Positions 31,652 through 41,035 of a DNA stretch of 64,000 nucleotides are shown piece by piece. Origin of the DNA: Amycolatopsis acidiphila (GTDB lineage Bacteria > Actinomycetota > Actinomycetes > Mycobacteriales > Pseudonocardiaceae); the NCBI RefSeq assembly GCF_021391495.1, contig NZ_CP090063.1, positions 186,001-250,000 on the forward strand, given 5' to 3'. A model generated the notes under the pieces. That model did no database searches. It was not told where the DNA came from and saw only the letters and a list, made by a program, of their open reading frames with translations. Both the position numbers and the translations under genes were made by a program. Positions within the stretch are counted from its first letter, which is position 1. Every line of letters begins with the position of its first letter.

Positions 31652-33034
31652 TCAGCGCGGCGACCGCACCGACGCCCGGAGCGCTGCGTACACCGCGGCC
31701 GACGCCACCAGCCCGACGTAGTAGGCGAGGTCCGCGCCGTGTGCCGCCGTGGCGACCGGTCCGGTGTAGATGCTGGTGTTCATGAACGGAACGGCCGCGC
31801 CACAACCGACGAGGAACGCCACCAGCGCCGGCCAGCCGGCCTGTGGCGTCGCCGCGTCGGCCAGCACGTCGAGGCGCCGTCCGCGCCGGGTGCGGATCCA
31901 CCAGTCGATGACCACGACCCCGACGAACGGCGGGATCCAGTACCCGATGACCAGCAGCACGTCCTCGAACTTCGAGGCCAGATCCCCGCTGTGCATCCAG
32001 AGGATCAGCGCGAACGCGATCACCGTGACGACCACCGCCGACACGGGCCGCCGCAGTCGCACGCCGACGGTCTGCAGGGCCAGCGAACCGCTGTAGTCGT
32101 TCATCGCGTTCGAGGAAACCGCCGTCAGCGCGATCACGAGCAGCGCGATCGCGCCGAGCACGCCGCCGCCCAGGAGGGTGCTGATGCCGGCGGTGGTCTG
32201 GTCGGACAGCGTCTGACCGGCCGCCAGACCGAGGGCCTCGCCCCACGCGAACGACAGCGTCACGCCCAGCAGTGTGTAGATGAACGCCCGCGGCCGCGAG
32301 GTCGTCGACGGCAGGTACCGGCTGAAGTCCGAGGCGTAGCTCGCCCACGAGATCGCCAGGCTCAGCGCGATCGTGCTGAACAGCAGGAACGCGCCGACGA
32401 GGTCGCCACCGGAGACGGTGTTGCCGACCACGATGCTGTGCCCGCTGAGCAGTTTGACGGTCAGCACGACGAAGAACACCGCGATCACCGCCGTCATCAC
32501 CGCCTGCACCCGGTGGATGACCTCGTAGCCGAGCACCCCGACCGCGCACTGCAGGAGCAGCACGATCGCGACGGCGAGCCAGAACGGCATCCCGAGCAGC
32601 TGCGCGAGCGCGTCGCCTCCGAACAGCCCGACGAGCGCGTCCCACGCGATCGAGTTCAGCCACTGCACCAGGCCGGGCAGCACCACGGTGCCCCGGAACG
32701 GCAGCCGCGCGAGCGGGAGCTGCGCCGTGCCTGTGCGCGGCCCCCAGGTAGCGAGGTAGGCGACGGGAATCGAGCCGAGCACGGTACCGAGGAGCATCGC
32801 GACCAGGCCGGTGCCGAAGCCGAGACCGAGCCCGGCGCCGAGGGTGCCCGAGAAGACGGCCGTCATGGTCAGGTTCGGCGCGAAGAACACGGTGAGCAGC
32901 CGGATCGGCCTGCCGAACCGGTTGCCTTCCGGCACCGGGGTGATCCCGTGTGACTCGAGTGCGAGATCGCCCGCCCGGGTGGGCATCCGGCCGCCGAACA
33001 CGTCCGCGGTCAACGCTGTCCTGTCCATGGCCAT
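31652..33034 (-). CDS. NCS1-family purine/cytosine permease
   Basis: The 460-residue integral membrane protein with about 12 helices resembles nucleobase:cation symporter-1 transporters (CodB/cytosine-purine permeases). The N-terminal region has the family pattern RPIRLLTVFFAPNLTMTAVFSG. ATG 33034 gives the usual N-terminal cytoplasmic tail; a second ATG is two codons on. It is divergent from the molybdopterin sulfoxide reductase gene 114 bases away, and the two may share regulation. The substrate is not determinable from sequence. Confidence 0.85.
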   Translation of the reverse strand: MAMDRTALTADVFGGRMPTRAGDLALESHGITPVPEGNRFGRPIRLLTVFFAPNLTMTAVFSGTLGAGLGLGFGTGLVAMLLGTVLGSIPVAYLATWGPRTGTAQLPLARLPFRGTVVLPGLVQWLNSIAWDALVGLFGGDALAQLLGMPFWLAVAIVLLLQCAVGVLGYEVIHRVQAVMTAVIAVFFVVLTVKLLSGHSIVVGNTVSGGDLVGAFLLFSTIALSLAISWASYASDFSRYLPSTTSRPRAFIYTLLGVTLSFAWGEALGLAAGQTLSDQTTAGISTLLGGGVLGAIALLVIALTAVSSNAMNDYSGSLALQTVGVRLRRPVSAVVVTVIAFALILWMHSGDLASKFEDVLLVIGYWIPPFVGVVVIDWWIRTRRGRRLDVLADAATPQAGWPALVAFLVGCGAAVPFMNTSIYTGPVATAAHGADLAYYVGLVASAAVYAALRASVRSPR

Positions 33035-33147
33035 CACCGTCTCACAGGACTTCCCCGCGATCGCCGCGACGAGGGATGAATGTGGACACACCTCCTGTCC
33101 GTTGTCACTCGGCGGGCCGGCCCGTTTCGTCTGGTAGTTGTTGATGG

Positions 33148-35436
33148 GTGAGCCTGCGGCCGAGCACTTCCCACTGGGGCGCTTTCTCCGCTGCCGTGGA
33201 CGCCGATGGCCGGGTCCGGGTCGCTCCGCACCCGGAAGACCCGTCGCCGTCACCCCTGCTCGGCAACCTGGCCGACACCCTGCGCCACCCGACCCGGGTC
33301 GCGGCCCCGGCGATCCGTCGCGGCTGGCTCGAACGCGGCCCCGGCCCCGATCCCGCTCGCGGGCACGAGGAGTTCGTCGAGGTCGGCTGGGACGAAGCGC
33401 TGGACCTGCTCGCCGGCGAGTTCCGTCGCGTCCGCGACGAACACGGCAACCAGGCGATCTTCGGGGGTTCCTACGGCTGGGCCAGCGCGGGGCGGTTCCA
33501 CCACGCCCAGAGCCAGCTGCACCGGTTCCTCAACGCCTTCGGCGGCTTCACCTCCGCTCGCAACACCTACAGCAACGGCACGAGCACCGTGGTGCTCCCG
33601 CACATCGTCGGCGGGTCCACCGAGGTGCTCCGGAACGGTTCGAGCTGGCCGACGATCGTCGAGAACACCGACCTGCTCGTCGCCTTCGGCGGGGTGCCGG
33701 AGAAGAACGTGTTCGTCACGCCGGGGGGAGTCACCCGCCACCACACCCCTGGCTTCCTGGCGCAGCTCGGCGAGCGCGGCGTGGAAGTCGCCCTGATCAG
33801 TCCGCTCCGCGCTGATGTCCCCGCAACAGTGAAGCCGCGCTGGTACCCGATCCGGCCCGCCACCGACACCGCGTTGATGCTCGCGCTCGCGCACACCCTT
33901 GCGACGGAGGGCCTGCACGACCGGGAGTTCCTGGACCGCTACTGCGCCGGCTACGACGAGTTCGAGCGCTACCTGCTCGGGGTGGACGACGGCGTGCCGA
34001 AGGACGCGGAGTGGGCCGCCGCGATCACCGAGCTGCCCGCGGCTGACATCGTCGCGCTGGCGCGCCGGATGGCCGCCGCACGCACCTTCGTCACCGTCAC
34101 CTGGTCCCTGCAACGCATCGAACACGGCGAACAGCCGGTGTGGGCCGGGATCGCGCTGGCCGCGATGCTCGGCCAGATCGGCCTTCCCGGCGGCGGGTTC
34201 GGGCACGGCTACGGCTCCATGGGAGACAGCGGCGACATCGGCCCGGACTTCCGGGTGCCCTACCTTTCGCAAGGCGTCAACCCGGTCGAGGAGTTCATCC
34301 CGGTCGCCCGGATCGCCGACATGCTGCTCAACCCCGGGACCCGGTACGACTACAACGGCACCGTCCGCACCTATCCGGACATCCGGCTCGTGCACTGGGC
34401 GGGTGGTAACCCGTTCCATCACCATCAGGACCTCAATCGTCTGCGTGAGGCCTTCTCCCGCCCGGACACCGTGGTGGTGCACGAGCCCTACTGGACCGCG
34501 ACGGCTCGCCACGCCGACTTCGTGCTGCCGAGCACCGTCTCGCTGGAGAGAGAGGATTTCGGCGCCGGGCGGCGGGACACGCACCTCATCGCCATGCATC
34601 AGGCGGCCGAACCGTTCGCCCAGGCCCGGGACGACTACGCCATCCTGGCCGGGCTCGCCGCTCGGCTGGGCATCGAGGAGCGGTTCACCGAAGGCCGGTC
34701 GCCGCGCGCCTGGCTGGAGCAGCTGTACGAGTCGTGGCGGAAACCCCTTCGGGACAAGGGCATCGACGTGCCGTCCTTTGTGGACTTCTGGGCCGCGGGC
34801 GAGTTCCGGCTCCCGTCGGAGAACGCGGACCGCACCTTGTTCGCGGACTTCCGTCGCGATCCGCTGAAGCACCGGCTGCCCACGCCGAGCGGCAAGATCG
34901 AGATCACCTCTCGGCGGGTGCACGCGTTCGGCTACGACGACTGCCCGGGGCACCCGGCCTGGCTCGAACCGACCGAATGGCTCGGCGGGGCTCGCGCCGC
35001 GCGGTTTCCCTTGCAGCTCATCGCGAACCAGCCCCACACCCGGCTGCACAGCCAGTTGGACGGGGGCGCGGTCAGCCAGGCAGGCAAGGTGGCAGGCCGG
35101 GAAGCCATCCGCCTGCACCCTGACGACGCGCGACAGCGCGGCATCACCGACGGCGAAGTCGTGCGGGTTTTCAACGACCGCGGGAGCTGTCTCGCCGGGG
35201 CGGTGGTGACCGCGGACCTGCGCCCCGGGGTGGTCCAGCTTCCGACCGGTGCCTGGTTCGACCCGGTGGGATCCCTTTGCCTGCACGGAAATCCGAATGT
35301 ACTGACCGCGGATCTGCCGTCTTCCCGGCTGTCACAGGGTTGCACCGGACAGCACGTCCTGGTGGAGATCGAGCGGTACGGTGGAACGCCGCCGGCCGTC
35401 ACCGTCGGCAGGCCGCCACGCATCGTCCGCCGCTGA
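33148..35436 (+). CDS. Molybdopterin sulfoxide/N-oxide reductase (BisC/TorZ type)
   Basis: This 762-residue bis-MGD enzyme belongs to the DMSO reductase family. It begins with the TSHWGAF motif and has the molybdenum-ligand serine in TYSNGTS (S142). It lacks the N-terminal iron-sulfur cysteines and any Tat signal, so it is cytoplasmic like biotin sulfoxide reductase. The C-terminal molydopterin-binding domain includes RLHSQLDGG and the NDRGSC loop. It would reduce biotin or methionine sulfoxide. The GTG start (VSLRPSTSHW) is the first family-consistent one. No membrane or redox partner gene is adjacent. Confidence 0.9.
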   Translation: MSLRPSTSHWGAFSAAVDADGRVRVAPHPEDPSPSPLLGNLADTLRHPTRVAAPAIRRGWLERGPGPDPARGHEEFVEVGWDEALDLLAGEFRRVRDEHGNQAIFGGSYGWASAGRFHHAQSQLHRFLNAFGGFTSARNTYSNGTSTVVLPHIVGGSTEVLRNGSSWPTIVENTDLLVAFGGVPEKNVFVTPGGVTRHHTPGFLAQLGERGVEVALISPLRADVPATVKPRWYPIRPATDTALMLALAHTLATEGLHDREFLDRYCAGYDEFERYLLGVDDGVPKDAEWAAAITELPAADIVALARRMAAARTFVTVTWSLQRIEHGEQPVWAGIALAAMLGQIGLPGGGFGHGYGSMGDSGDIGPDFRVPYLSQGVNPVEEFIPVARIADMLLNPGTRYDYNGTVRTYPDIRLVHWAGGNPFHHHQDLNRLREAFSRPDTVVVHEPYWTATARHADFVLPSTVSLEREDFGAGRRDTHLIAMHQAAEPFAQARDDYAILAGLAARLGIEERFTEGRSPRAWLEQLYESWRKPLRDKGIDVPSFVDFWAAGEFRLPSENADRTLFADFRRDPLKHRLPTPSGKIEITSRRVHAFGYDDCPGHPAWLEPTEWLGGARAARFPLQLIANQPHTRLHSQLDGGAVSQAGKVAGREAIRLHPDDARQRGITDGEVVRVFNDRGSCLAGAVVTADLRPGVVQLPTGAWFDPVGSLCLHGNPNVLTADLPSSRLSQGCTGQHVLVEIERYGGTPPAVTVGRPPRIVRR

Positions 35437-35851
35437 CCGCGCGACAACGCTTGCGCAACGGCCGTGCGATTCGAAGGAAAAGAAGGCATGACAGGGTTTT
35501 CCGCGAGGTCTTCGGTTATCGAATCTGCGTTCGAACACTTTTGACGGCGCCCTTCGAGGCGGTTGGTGAGTGAGTAACCAGCAGGACGTCGTGGTCAGTG
35601 GGTCGGATGTCAACGAAACGGGTTGGTCCGACCTTTTGACTACTCAGGGCGCGAGTCGGAAAAGGTTGTATCACCCAATAGAGTTATCTTGTCGCTGGAT
35701 CGGGGAAAGTGAGAGTCTTTCGCCATCTGTTCAGGCATCGTCCTGGTAGCTTCAGGCGCGCCTTGAGTCCGGCGGACCTGCCGTCGGGTGACGGCCGGCC
35801 GGCCGCGAGGCGCCGAAAGTCAGCCAAATGGTGGCCCCTGGAGGATTTCTG
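35437..35851. other. Intergenic region with a terminator-like hairpin
   Basis: GGTCGGA (35601-35607) and TCCGACC (35627-35633) form a stem followed by TTTT (35634-35637), a plausible terminator for the upstream plus-strand gene, with an inner CAAC/GTTG pairing. A very short frame at about 35489 (18 codons, GAAGG upstream) is not convincing. The rest is relatively AT-rich for this genome and should contain the promoter of the next gene. Confidence 0.5.
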
Positions 35852-36502
35852 ATGGCGCGCACGACCCTGCCTCGCAGGTCGGGTGACATCGCGACGGCTA
35901 TTCAGCTGACGGACCGTACGGGCATCCTGGCAGCCAGTGCGCCGCCCGCTGCCGACGAGCCGAAGCTGCCGGAACTCGAGGCCGTGAGCGTGCCATCGAC
36001 GCTGGTCGCGGCGAGCGAGCCACAGCGACCGGTGAGCCGGCGGGTGCGCCGCAACCTCGTCTTCACCTGTGCCGCCGCCCTGTTCCTGGTGGTCGGCTGG
36101 ATCGGTGGCGGGACGTGGGGGCAGCACGACTCGAGCCCCGCTCCCGCGTGGGCCGTTGGCGCGGTCGCCGATCAGGAACAGGGCGGCACCAAGCCTCCCG
36201 CGCCGACGACGGGCAGCATTCCCGCCCCGGTTCAGCCGGCCCCGCAGGCGGCCCCGGCCGGGAGTGACGAGAAGCAGGTGACCGCGCCCGCCAAGCGGAC
36301 CACGAAGGCGACCAGCAAGCCTGCGCCGACGACGAAGGCGACCGCCTACGAGCGCGCCGACACCGCGAGCAGCGAGCCGAGTCCTACGGCCCAGAGCCCG
36401 GCCGGCTCGATGACCGAGCAGTTGCAGCAAATGCTCGACTCCTGGTCCAGGACCGGAACGACCGGATATCGGGTGCACGAGTACCCCACCTACGGTCGCT
36501 GA
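35852..36502 (+). CDS. Single-pass membrane protein of unknown function
   Basis: I do not recognise this 216-residue protein. A cytosolic N-terminus of about 70 residues is followed by one membrane segment (about 69-90, NLVFTCAAALFLVVGW) and an exported Pro/Ala/Thr/Lys-rich tail (about 95-185). The last segment MTEQLQQMLDSWSRTGTTGYRVHEYPTYGR forms a possible amphipathic helix plus tail. The ATG has GGAGG at 35840-35844. It is probably a cell-envelope protein. Confidence 0.75.
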   Translation: MARTTLPRRSGDIATAIQLTDRTGILAASAPPAADEPKLPELEAVSVPSTLVAASEPQRPVSRRVRRNLVFTCAAALFLVVGWIGGGTWGQHDSSPAPAWAVGAVADQEQGGTKPPAPTTGSIPAPVQPAPQAAPAGSDEKQVTAPAKRTTKATSKPAPTTKATAYERADTASSEPSPTAQSPAGSMTEQLQQMLDSWSRTGTTGYRVHEYPTYGR

Positions 36503-36525
36503 CGCTCTCTGCGGTGCGGTGCGGT

Positions 36526-36861
36526 TTACTGGCGACGGAAGCCGTAGTTGCGCTCGACACGGGCGACGTGGACCTCGAAGGCCTCGTACCACTGCCGGCG
36601 GCCGGATCGGCGGGCCAGCGTGTGCTCGGCGTGCGCGCGCCAGCCGGCGATCGAGTCCTCGTCGCGCCAGTAGGAGACCGTGATGCCCAGCTCCGGGCCT
36701 TCGCGCGCGGAGTCGACGCCCAGGAAGCCCGGCTGTTCGGCGGCCAGTTCGAGCATTCGCTCGGCCGTCGCCTGGTAGTCGTTGTCGTCCTCGGTACGGT
36801 GGGACGTGAAGATCACCGCGTAATAGGGCGGCTCGGGGAAGCGGTCGTGCACAGGCTCCAT
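36526..36861 (-). CDS. Antibiotic biosynthesis monooxygenase-like (ABM) domain protein
   Basis: The 111-residue protein has the dimeric alpha/beta-barrel ABM layout, with YYAVIFTSHRTED at the start, a central EQPGFLGVDSAR and ISYWRDEDSIAGWRAHAEH-type strand-helix (here TVSYWRDED, then IAGWRAHAEH). Such small proteins act as heme-degrading or quinol-forming monooxygenases, but many have no known substrate. ATG 36861 (MEPVHDRFPEPP) is preferred to an upstream start adding 12 unrelated residues. Confidence 0.82.
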   Translation of the reverse strand: MEPVHDRFPEPPYYAVIFTSHRTEDDNDYQATAERMLELAAEQPGFLGVDSAREGPELGITVSYWRDEDSIAGWRAHAEHTLARRSGRRQWYEAFEVHVARVERNYGFRRQ

Positions 36862-36916
36862 GCAGGTTGTGTACAAGGTGCGTGCCGCGGATGGCAACGC
36901 GGTTTTCCCGAGCTGG

Positions 36917-37597
36917 TCAGCGATTGAGTGCGCCGACCGCCCAGGCCACCACGAGCAGCGCGATGATCAGCGAGATGGCGGACTGGAGCATCATCAGGAG
37001 CTTCGCCCACGGGCGCAGCGGCATCACGTCGGTCGGGCTGAAGGCCGTCGAGTTCGTGAAGGACAGATAGAGGTAGTCCGGGTACGTGGGCCGCCAGTCC
37101 TTGGCCACGAACTGGGGATCGCTCATCTGCGGGAAGAGGAAATCGGGGTACTCGGCGGAGCCGGCGGCGCGTTCACCGGGCCCACCGCGGTCGAACTCCC
37201 AGTACCAGAGGGCGAAGGCCACGATGTTGCTCCAATAGACGATCGCCGCGCTAGCGAGCACGGAGCCGGGACGATCCGCGATCGAGCCGTTGATGATGCC
37301 TTCGACCAGCTGCACCGCGGACGCCGCGTTGGCCACGCTCACCGCGGCGACCAGGCACAGCGCCGTGCCGCGTTCGAGTGGGGCGTGCCTGCTGACGCGG
37401 CCGGGGTTGATCACCAGCAGCGCGAGCACGAGCAGGGCGGTGACCGACGGCAACAGCCACCAGGGGTGTATCACCAGCTCGTTCGGCAGGAGCACTTGCA
37501 GTGCGACCGTCGCCACGATGACCGCGACCGCTGTTGTCCGGTGCTCCCCGTGGGTCGGCATGCGCCAGCTCGGAGTCCGCGTCTCGTCCGGGTCCAC
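36917..37597 (-). CDS. DUF1345-type membrane protein
   Basis: The 226-residue protein has about five membrane segments and ends with the DUF1345 signature YLYLSFTNSTAFSPTDVMPL followed by an amphipathic WAKLLMMLQS segment and a final helix. The family is of unknown function, with a channel-like C-terminal motif. GTG 37597 (VDPDETRTPSW) is taken as start; an ATG 36 bases inside (MPTHGEHR) is possible. The upstream extension is arginine/histidine-rich and unlikely. Confidence 0.78.
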   Translation of the reverse strand: MDPDETRTPSWRMPTHGEHRTTAVAVIVATVALQVLLPNELVIHPWWLLPSVTALLVLALLVINPGRVSRHAPLERGTALCLVAAVSVANAASAVQLVEGIINGSIADRPGSVLASAAIVYWSNIVAFALWYWEFDRGGPGERAAGSAEYPDFLFPQMSDPQFVAKDWRPTYPDYLYLSFTNSTAFSPTDVMPLRPWAKLLMMLQSAISLIIALLVVAWAVGALNR

Positions 37598-37712
37598 GAG
37601 GCAAACGGTAGTGGTCGGGCGCCCGGCACAGGCGGTGACGTGCCGTGGCTGATGGCGACGTTGTCCGGCGAGGCCGAGCAGCATCGTGGACCGGTGTAGC
37701 GGAAAGGCCCGG

Positions 37713-38117
37713 TCAGACGTTGGTGATCTCGTCGATGAAGGCGTCCACGTCGAAGTGCTCGCTTTCGGCGCCCAGCGGGACCACCTCGGCCGCCGCGTCG
37801 AGAAAGCGCTCCACGTCCTCCCGCTCCATCTCCACCAGTGCGTAACCGTCCGGTGACTCGATCTCGAGGATCAGCAGGTCCTCGTCGTTGGCCAGGTCCG
37901 GGCGCACCCGCACGTCGCCGAGACCGGTGGGCTCCGACAGGCCGTGCACGAGCAGATCGCGGGCGAAGGTCCACTCCACCCACCGCCCGCGCTCCGTGCG
38001 GAAGGCGATGTTCACGGCGAACGGCTCGGTGCCCACATAGGACAGTCGAGACAGGACGGGGGCGGTGGAGCTGTTCAGCGTGACGAACTGGCTCTGGTTG
38101 ACGGCTTCGGTGTGCAC
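37713..38117 (-). CDS. SsgA/SsgB-family sporulation and cell-division regulator
   Basis: The 134-residue protein is an SsgA-like protein (SALP): family stretches are VPVLSRLSY-like PVLSRLSYVGTEPFAVNIAF, VEWTFARDLLVHGL and the DGYALVEMEREDVERFL helix. SsgB recruits FtsZ to sporulation septa in mycelial actinomycetes, and single-copy members in non-Streptomyces genera are usually SsgB-like. The start is a GTG. Its presence supports a sporulating or mycelial host. Confidence 0.88.
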   Translation of the reverse strand: MHTEAVNQSQFVTLNSSTAPVLSRLSYVGTEPFAVNIAFRTERGRWVEWTFARDLLVHGLSEPTGLGDVRVRPDLANDEDLLILEIESPDGYALVEMEREDVERFLDAAAEVVPLGAESEHFDVDAFIDEITNV

Positions 38118-38263
38118 GGCCTCTCCTCGGTGTCTTGGCTCGCTGCGCGAACCGGTCGGACAGCCAGGAGATGCCGCAGGAGGCCGATGATGATGCGTGG
38201 CGAAAGACTTTCACGCGATCCGGTGCAATCGTTCGTAACGTGTAACACGTCGGCGTTTGAGAT

Positions 38264-38740
38264 TCAGCCGCCGTTCAGGGGTACGGTCAGCCCGACCTTG
38301 ACCCGGTCCATCACCACGCTGGTGGTGAAGTGCCGCACCTCGCCGTTGTCGAAGAACATCCGCCGGGTGAAGGCCTCGAACTCCGTCATGTCCCGGCAGA
38401 CGACCACCAGCACGAAGTCGGCCGAACCCGTTACGTAGTAGCACTGCTGCACAGCGCCATCGGTCAGCACCTGCTTGCGGAACGCCTCGAGCACCTCGAT
38501 CCGTTCGCGCTCCATCTCGACCGACACCACGAACGTCATGTGCGCGCCGACGGCCTTCGGCTCGACGACGGCGACCTCCTTCGCGATCACCCCCGTCTCC
38601 CGCAGCCGCTTGATCCGGCGCTGGACGGCCGCGGCCGAGAGGCCCACCTGTGCGCCGATGGACTCCGCGATCGTGCGGGAATCCACTTGCAGTCTGCTGA
38701 GAATGGCTTGGTCGAGGGCGTCCAGGTCGGCGTCGGGCAC
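38264..38740 (-). CDS. Lrp/AsnC-family transcriptional regulator
   Basis: The 158-residue protein has the Lrp layout. Its N-terminal helix-turn-helix begins LDALDQAILSRLQVDSR (residues 5-21) with recognition helix LSAAAVQRRIKRL. Its C-terminal RAM ligand domain includes YYVTGSADFVLVVVCRD. Such regulators sense amino acids. The start is GTG. It faces the SsgA-type gene on the same strand, 147 bases away; no amino-acid gene is adjacent, so the target is unknown. Confidence 0.9.
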   Translation of the reverse strand: MPDADLDALDQAILSRLQVDSRTIAESIGAQVGLSAAAVQRRIKRLRETGVIAKEVAVVEPKAVGAHMTFVVSVEMERERIEVLEAFRKQVLTDGAVQQCYYVTGSADFVLVVVCRDMTEFEAFTRRMFFDNGEVRHFTTSVVMDRVKVGLTVPLNGG

Positions 38741-38780
38741 CTTCGCATCGTAGCCAAGAACCGCAGTTCAGGGCCTCCGA

Positions 38781-39887
38781 TTAGGCAAGCTCGCGGAACC
38801 GGACGTCCGGCGAGCACCCCGGCTCGGCGAAGCGCAGCAACCTCGCGCCGGCGCTCTCCAGCGCGGCCGTGTCCTTTTTGGAGATTCGCTGGTGTTGCTC
38901 GATCTCCAGGGCCGCGGCACCCCGTTTCCCGGTGATTCTCCAGGTACCGCGGACGAAGCCGTCGACGAGCACCGTTCCGGGGAACACGCCGTTGGGTACT
39001 CCGAACACCCGTTTTCGTGCCTCGGCCGTCGGGACGCGGGTGCGATCGGCGTGCGAGAGCAGCAGGTTGACGAATTCCGCGATGAACCGCGGAGGAGCGG
39101 GGATGTCCGGGCCCGGACGCGGTGCGTCGGGCAGGTCGAACAGTTCGCGGCCCTGCTCGTCCTGGAAGGTCCTCAGCTCGGAGCGTAAGCCGTCGACGAC
39201 CTCACTCAGCCGGGTGAGACCGCTCCAGGCTTGGACATCGTTCACCGTGGCCGGACCGAACGCGGCCAGATAACGGCGCGTCACCTCGTCGAGCCGGGCA
39301 CGGGGGTCGAGCGGGCGGCCGAGCCACTCCTCGGCCGTCGCGTACTTGGGCTGTCCGCTGCGACCCCACACCGCTCGTGGCGGAATCTGTACGAGCGGTA
39401 GCAAGCCGCGGGCGGCGTGGGCGAGCGCGGCCGGCGGCCGTTCGGGATGCCGTTGCGCGAGCAGCTTGCCGAGCTCGGCTCCCGTGCACGGACGCTCGGC
39501 GAGCACGGCGCGGGCGTCCTTCGCCAGCGACGTCAGGTCCAGCCCCGTCAGCGCCGCGGCGTAGGCCTGGTTTGTCCGCAGGTCGCGATCGAGGATCGGC
39601 TGCACGAGCGGGCGCAGGAACAGGCAGTCCTCGGACGTCACCAGGTGGACCGTGCCGCGCATCAGCACGATCCGTACCACCGAGCGATCCAGCAGCAGGC
39701 GCGAAAGGCCCTCGGGTGCGAAGCCGTGCAGCCGCGACCACAGCCCGAAGTACGGCGGGAACGGCGCCTGCGCCTGCATCCCGCACAGGTGCCGGACGGC
39801 CTCCAGCGGCGACAGCTTCACCGGGCGCAGCAGGAACTGCCGCGCGAGGAGCGCGCGGTTCAGTGCCCTGGTGCCGAAGACCTGCAT
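38781..39887 (-). CDS. Winged-helix AlkZ-like DNA glycosylase family protein
   Basis: This 368-residue HTH_42/AZL-family protein has the predicted catalytic Q-x-Q motif in GMQAQAPFPPY (about residues 36-46) and the later VLMRGTVHLV segment. AlkZ/YcaQ proteins excise alkylated bases or unhook interstrand cross-links, often protecting producers from their own DNA-damaging products. No biosynthetic gene cluster is next to it. Three winged-helix repeats are expected across the length; the C-terminal half has the GTWRITGKRGAAALEIE strand. Confidence 0.85.
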   Translation of the reverse strand: MQVFGTRALNRALLARQFLLRPVKLSPLEAVRHLCGMQAQAPFPPYFGLWSRLHGFAPEGLSRLLLDRSVVRIVLMRGTVHLVTSEDCLFLRPLVQPILDRDLRTNQAYAAALTGLDLTSLAKDARAVLAERPCTGAELGKLLAQRHPERPPAALAHAARGLLPLVQIPPRAVWGRSGQPKYATAEEWLGRPLDPRARLDEVTRRYLAAFGPATVNDVQAWSGLTRLSEVVDGLRSELRTFQDEQGRELFDLPDAPRPGPDIPAPPRFIAEFVNLLLSHADRTRVPTAEARKRVFGVPNGVFPGTVLVDGFVRGTWRITGKRGAAALEIEQHQRISKKDTAALESAGARLLRFAEPGCSPDVRFRELA

Positions 39888-40008
39888 GGCCGCACCCTAG
39901 GCCGCGGCACTGACAGCTTTTCCTGCTCGTAGTCCTTTCGAGCGGACTTCCCGTGACCTGGAACACAACTGACCGGTCTACCCAGTGGTAGGACCTACAA
40001 GTGAGGGC

Positions 40009-41007
40009 ATGCAGAAGGGGCACTCCGCCGTTGTGACCGGGCTCGGCGCCTGGCTGCCCCCGCGGGTGGTGGGCAACGACGAGCTGGCGCAGCGGCTCGA
40101 CACCTCCGACGAGTGGATCCGCTCGCGCACCGGCATCCGCGAGCGCCGGATCGCGGACCCGGATACGTCCACTGTGGACATGGCGGTGCACGCGGGCGGC
40201 AACGCGCTGCGCAGCGCCGGCTCGGACGTCGTCGACGCCCTCGTGCTCGCCACGTCCACCGCCGACCAGCTCTGCCCGGCCAGCGCCCCGCAGGTCGCGT
40301 CCGGGCTCGGGTTGAGCGGGATCGCGGCGCTGGACGTGAACGCGGTCTGCAGCGGGTTCGTGTACGCGCTCGCGACGGCCGGCGGGCTGATCGCCGCGGG
40401 GACGGCGGACCGCGTGCTGGTCATCGGCGCGGACGTGTTCAGCCGGCTGTGCGACCCGCAGGACCGTGGCACGCTGCCGATCTTCGGCGACGGCGCGGGC
40501 GCCGTCGTGCTGCGCCGCGGATCGGCCGACGAGCCCGGCGCGATCGGCCCGTTCGACCTGCACAGCGACGGGGAGCTCGCCGATCTGCTGATCGTGCCCG
40601 CGGGCGGGGCGAAGCAGCGCGAGTCGGCCGACCCGCACGACTACTTCCTGACCATGCAGGGGACGACGGTCTTCCGGCACGCGTGCGCGCGGATGGCCGA
40701 GTCGGCGCGCACGGTGCTGGACCGGGCCGGGCTCGAGGTCGGCGACGTGGACCGGTTCGTCGGGCACCAGGCGAACCTCCGGATCCTGCAGGCCACCGCG
40801 AAGCAGCTCGGGCTGCCCCAGGACAGGGTGGTCGCGAACATCGGCCACGCCGGCAACACGAGTGCGGCCTCGATCCCGCTCGCCCTCGCCGACGCGTGTG
40901 ACGACGGGAGCCTGCAGCCGGGGCACCGGGTGCTGATGGCGGCGTTCGGCGCGGGTCTGACCTGGGGTTCGACGCTGCTCAGCTGGCCGGACGTGAAGCC
41001 GGGGTAG
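40009..41007 (+). CDS. 3-oxoacyl-ACP synthase III family protein (FabH-like)
   Basis: The 332-residue thiolase-fold enzyme has the full FabH triad: C114 in NAVCSGFVYAL, H253 in GHQANLRI and N283 in GNTSAAS. It would start fatty-acid or polyketide chains by condensing acyl-CoA with malonyl-ACP. It stands alone, without fabD, acpP or fabF, so it may be an accessory FabH for a natural-product or branched-chain primer. ATG 40009 has GAGGG just upstream; an in-frame GTG 24 bases earlier is less likely. Confidence 0.9.
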   Translation: MQKGHSAVVTGLGAWLPPRVVGNDELAQRLDTSDEWIRSRTGIRERRIADPDTSTVDMAVHAGGNALRSAGSDVVDALVLATSTADQLCPASAPQVASGLGLSGIAALDVNAVCSGFVYALATAGGLIAAGTADRVLVIGADVFSRLCDPQDRGTLPIFGDGAGAVVLRRGSADEPGAIGPFDLHSDGELADLLIVPAGGAKQRESADPHDYFLTMQGTTVFRHACARMAESARTVLDRAGLEVGDVDRFVGHQANLRILQATAKQLGLPQDRVVANIGHAGNTSAASIPLALADACDDGSLQPGHRVLMAAFGAGLTWGSTLLSWPDVKPG

Positions 41008-41035
41008 GTGGGCCGAGGCGCGGTCGCACGACCCG

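Noticed and set aside
35489..35545. 18-codon frame with a GAAGG site before it
   Set aside because: It is too short, without family support, and the region is better explained as terminator and promoter DNA.
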